Shown: one piece after another, positions 6,716-8,867 of the stretch
How the letters are laid out: each line of letters opens with the position of its first letter
How positions within the stretch are numbered: position 1 is the stretch's first letter
The notes under the pieces: generated by a model
What the model was told of the DNA's origin: nothing
Databases searched by the model: none
What the model saw: only the letters and a program-made list of their open reading frames with translations
DNA from: an uncultured Clostridiaceae bacterium
GTDB lineage: Bacteria; Bacillota; Clostridia; Lachnospirales; Lachnospiraceae
Direction of reading: 5' to 3'
DNA length: 8,867 nt
Assembly (NCBI GenBank): GCA_958441075.1
Contig: CAUCBQ010000085.1
Location: forward strand, 1-8,867
Translations under genes and position numbers: made by a program

Positions 6716-6757
6716 CGTTATATTTTATAAAAAAGTACGATATTTAAAAATATAACG
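6716..6757. promoter_or_regulatory. 11-bp inverted repeat, candidate operator for the importer
   Basis: CGTTATATTTT (6716-6726) and AAAATATAACG (6747-6757) are perfect reverse complements separated by 20 nt. A central GTAC (6735-6738) lies exactly on the same dyad axis. The right arm covers the -10 box of the minus-strand promoter, and the left arm begins at the start of the plus-strand transcript. It does not match the Fur box pattern I know. The regulator is unknown. Confidence 0.5.
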
Positions 6758-6777
6758 TATAAAGATAAGAATGTCAA
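6749..6777 (-). promoter_or_regulatory. sigma-A-type promoter for the permease-ATPase-methyltransferase-NTPase operon
   Basis: Read on the minus strand, TTGACA (6777-6772), 17 nt and TATATT (6754-6749) make a near-consensus promoter. The predicted start is near 6742. The -10 lies within the right arm of the inverted repeat. The -35 sits just upstream of the lipoprotein RBS at 6780-6785, so initiation here would compete with transcripts from the plus-strand promoter. Confidence 0.7.
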
Positions 6778-6792
6778 TTAAGGAGAGGGAAA

Positions 6793-7956
6793 ATGAGAAA
6801 AGAAAAAAGAATTTTACCTGCAGTGGTGGCCTTTACACTGGCTGTAAGCAGCATTACGGGCTGTTCTGCTCCTTCTGTAAAGACAGAAACCACGGCTGAA
6901 AGCCGGCAGACCCAGACTGGAAATGAGCCGGAAGCAGAGAGCACCCGGAAAGAGGAGGCTTCTGAGCAGACAGAAGCAAAAGGAGAACGGGAGATCACAG
7001 ATATGGCAGGCCGTAAGGTTTTAGTGCCGGATGAGGTTGAAACTGTATTTTCCGCAAGTACCACAACGGCTATTTTTATGTATATGCTGGCACCGGATAA
7101 GCTCCTTGGATGGAACTATGAGCTGAATGAACTGGAAAAGAGCATTATTCTGGAAGAATACCACGATCTTCCCAATTTCGGAATGGGTGATTCCATTAAT
7201 TATGAGGCAGTTATTGCCGCAGGCCCCACCATTGCGGTAAATGTGGGAACCATCAATGATAAGATGATCGCAGACTGTGATAAGCTGTCAGACAGCCTGG
7301 GAGTTCCGGTAGTGGCTGTAGACGGAAATCTGGCGTCTTCAGCAGAGGCTTACCGGTTTATGGGAGAGCTTCTGGGGGAGGAAGAACAGGCTGAAAAGCT
7401 GGCTGCATATGTTGAAAAAACCTTTGCGGATATCGAAAAAATGGAGATTCCCGAGGATAAACGGGTGCGCATTTATTACGGAAACGGAGAGGATTCCCTG
7501 GAAACTGCTCCGGCAGGTTCTTCCCATGGACAGATTATTGATATGGTAAGGGCGGTCAATGTGGCAGATCTGGAGATGGGAGAAGGCTCCAGAGTACAGA
7601 TTTCCGCAGAACAGCTCCTTGCCTGGGACCCGGATGTAATCATTGTAAACGGCGAACCCAAAGCAGATATGAGCGGCGCTTCTGCTGCTGAGGCTGTTCT
7701 GGCAAATCCTGATTTCGCTTCATTAAAGGCAGTTCAGAATCAGCAGGTATATGGCACTCCAAACGCTCCGTTCAGCTGGATGGACCGCCCTATGGGCCCC
7801 AACCGCATCGTAGGAATCCGCTGGCTGTCCGGACTTATTTACCCTGAGTACCTGAATTATAACGTGGATGAAGAGGTGAAAGAATTTTTTGACCTGTTCT
7901 ACCATGTACAGCTTACAGATGAACAGCTGGAAAAGGTTTACAGCGGAACGGTATAA
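6793..7956 (+). CDS. substrate-binding lipoprotein of the FecCD-type ABC importer
   Basis: This 387-residue extracellular lipoprotein is predicted to capture the ligand and deliver it to the divergently encoded permease. A basic N-terminus (MRKEKR) and hydrophobic stretch end in the lipobox SITGC, with C24 the lipidated cysteine. A polar linker rich in Glu, Thr and Ser (about 25-66) precedes the domain. The periplasmic-binding (TroA/BtuF-like) fold starts at REITDMAGRKVLVPDEVETV, the usual first strand. NYEAVIAAGPTIAVNVG and LLAWDPDVIIVNGEP fit the paired lobes, and PFSWMDRPMGPNRIVGIRWL lies near the C-terminus. The ATG has AAGGAG (6780-6785) 7 nt upstream. The family includes binders of ferric siderophores, haem, cobalamin and other metal complexes. 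I cannot choose between these from the residues. Confidence 0.92.
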   Translation: MRKEKRILPAVVAFTLAVSSITGCSAPSVKTETTAESRQTQTGNEPEAESTRKEEASEQTEAKGEREITDMAGRKVLVPDEVETVFSASTTTAIFMYMLAPDKLLGWNYELNELEKSIILEEYHDLPNFGMGDSINYEAVIAAGPTIAVNVGTINDKMIADCDKLSDSLGVPVVAVDGNLASSAEAYRFMGELLGEEEQAEKLAAYVEKTFADIEKMEIPEDKRVRIYYGNGEDSLETAPAGSSHGQIIDMVRAVNVADLEMGEGSRVQISAEQLLAWDPDVIIVNGEPKADMSGASAAEAVLANPDFASLKAVQNQQVYGTPNAPFSWMDRPMGPNRIVGIRWLSGLIYPEYLNYNVDEEVKEFFDLFYHVQLTDEQLEKVYSGTV

Positions 7957-7972
7957 TCTGAAGTATAATTTA

Positions 7973-8032
7973 AAAAAAATCCCTTCCTGTTTTGTCAGAT
8001 TTTTATGGTCGGACAAACCGGAAGGGATTTTT
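7973..8032. terminator. bidirectional intrinsic terminator between convergent genes
   Basis: TCCCTTCC (7980-7987) pairs perfectly with GGAAGGGA (8020-8027). Pairing continues inward after one mismatch and one bulge through a TTTGTC/GACAAA-type segment, leaving a loop of about 15 nt. An A-run (7972-7979) and a T-run (8028-8032) flank the stem, so it should work on both strands. It would end the plus-strand lipoprotein transcript and the minus-strand symporter transcript. Confidence 0.85.
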
Positions 8033-8044
8033 GCTGCCGTAAGG

Positions 8045-8830
8045 TCAGATGAACATATTTTTAAGAATTTCAAACACACCGGCGGACTGTAAAAACAGCA
8101 CAGCCATAATGACCGGCGTTACATACCGGATCATAAAGGCATACATTTTTTTACGTTTAAAGGGATGTCCGCTGGCTTCCATTTCCTCACAGATCCACTT
8201 TGGCTTGATGATCCAGCCTACGAAGATGCAGGTGAGAAGGGAGATGAAGGGCATGAGAAAGCTGTTGCTGATATAGTCCATCAAATCCAGAAGCTGGGCA
8301 GCGGCTCCGTTTGGCAGCTGCAGTTCAAAATAAAATACATTATAGCCCAGACAGATAATTACAGAGGCCGCGGCAGAGAGTAGAGCGATTGCAAGGCTGG
8401 TCTTTTTGCGGGTGGAGCGGAAAATTTCCATGCAGTTTGCCACCAGAGTTTCCAGAATGGATACAGAGGAGGTAAGGGCCGCGAATACGACCATAAGGAA
8501 AAATACCATTCCCAGGATTCCGCCGAGAGGTCCCATCGCCTCAAATACCTTAGGCAGGGAGACGAACATCAGGCTGGGGCCGGAGGCCATTCCCTCTGTG
8601 CCGAAAAATACATAAACTGCAGGGATGATCATAAGTCCTGCCAGAAATGCCACAGCCGTATCAAAAATTTCAATCTGGCTCAGGGATTTGCTCAAATTCA
8701 CATCCTTTTTCACATAGGAGCCGTAGGTAATCATGATTCCCATGGAAACGCTTAAGGAAAAGAACAGCTGGCTCATGGCGTCAAGAAGGATTCCAAGAAA
8801 TTTGGCAGGTGTAAGTCGTGTGTTCTGCAA
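8045..8830 (-). CDS. neurotransmitter:sodium symporter (SNF/NSS) family transporter, C-terminal half; 5' part missing or broken
   Basis: The visible 261 residues correspond to about transmembrane helices 6-12 of a LeuT-type sodium-coupled amino-acid transporter. Helix 6 is LFFSLSVSMGIMITYGSYV (residues 22-40 from the TTG at 8830). YVKKD follows, and GPSLMFVSLPKVF matches the loop after helix 7. AALTSS (117-122) aligns with the LeuT helix 8 segment that supplies sodium-site Thr/Ser. Full members have roughly 440-500 residues, so the first five helices are absent. The TTG at 8828-8830 has no RBS and is probably not a true start. The frame stays open upstream to 8860, reading a family-like PDF, before an in-frame TGA at 8861-8863. 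Either this is a pseudogene, a one-base error lies near the edge, or the protein is truly truncated. As seen it should not transport. Confidence 0.8.
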   Translation of the reverse strand: MQNTRLTPAKFLGILLDAMSQLFFSLSVSMGIMITYGSYVKKDVNLSKSLSQIEIFDTAVAFLAGLMIIPAVYVFFGTEGMASGPSLMFVSLPKVFEAMGPLGGILGMVFFLMVVFAALTSSVSILETLVANCMEIFRSTRKKTSLAIALLSAAASVIICLGYNVFYFELQLPNGAAAQLLDLMDYISNSFLMPFISLLTCIFVGWIIKPKWICEEMEASGHPFKRKKMYAFMIRYVTPVIMAVLFLQSAGVFEILKNMFI

Positions 8831-8846
8831 GCTGTTATCAGCTTGC
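8827..8846. repeat. perfect 8-bp inverted repeat near the right edge
   Basis: GCAAGCTG (8827-8834) and CAGCTTGC (8839-8846) are exact reverse complements around TTAT. There is no flanking T-run, so it is not an intrinsic terminator. It lies inside the apparent symporter frame, just downstream (in the gene's direction) of the disrupting TGA. Confidence 0.6.
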
Positions 8847-8867
8847 CAGTGAAAGTCTGGTCAAGGT

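Noticed and set aside
6716..6757. Classical Fur box
   Set aside because: The inverted repeat is CGTTATATTTT-N20-AAAATATAACG, which does not resemble the GATAATGATTATC-type repeat and has wider arm spacing.
6655..6792. Cobalamin riboswitch ahead of the importer genes
   Set aside because: The gap is only 138 bp, the likely leaders are 80-90 nt, the sequence is A/T-rich, and no B12-box-like conserved segment was recognised.

Overview
The window looks like chromosomal DNA from a Clostridia-type Firmicute, probably a gut Lachnospiraceae relative. The evidence is the AGGAG-type ribosome binding sites, sigma-A-like promoters, a BirA-type biotin operator, a stand-alone BioY, an MPGFTTHY-type zinc-dependent phospholipase C homologue and two sodium/amino-acid symporters. 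Base composition is close to even. The species assignment is inference. No rRNA, tRNA, CRISPR array, insertion sequence or phage gene was seen.

Layout, left to right. (1) Minus strand 53-1528: an AGCS-family sodium:alanine/glycine symporter. (2) Plus strand 1738-2718: a zinc-dependent phospholipase C-like protein. (3) Plus strand 2810-3397: the biotin S-component BioY, preceded at 2722-2776 by a BirA-type operator that overlaps its promoter. (4) Minus strand, 6654 down to 3378: a compact four-gene operon of FecCD-type permease, ATP-binding protein, SAM methyltransferase and THEP1-like NTPase. The last three genes are joined by 4-nt stop/start overlaps or a 6-nt gap. (5) Plus strand 6793-7956: the cognate substrate-binding lipoprotein, divergent from the permease. 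(6) Minus strand 8045 to the right edge: the C-terminal half of a neurotransmitter:sodium symporter whose reading frame is interrupted at 8861-8863.

The core system is an iron-siderophore/cobalamin-class ABC importer (lipoprotein, permease, ATPase) that carries two cytoplasmic enzymes of unassigned role. The 138-bp gap between lipoprotein and permease holds two good promoters that face each other, with an 11-bp perfect inverted repeat between them. One regulator could therefore control both arms. The substrate cannot be read from the sequence. The promoter positions leave leaders of only about 80-90 nt, which is too short for a cobalamin riboswitch, and no classical Fur box was seen.

The most interesting points are the methyltransferase/NTPase coupling to the importer, the face-to-face promoter/palindrome control region, the tidy BirA operator-promoter, and the broken symporter with a small perfect hairpin at the right edge. 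Nothing here is clearly a wholly new system.
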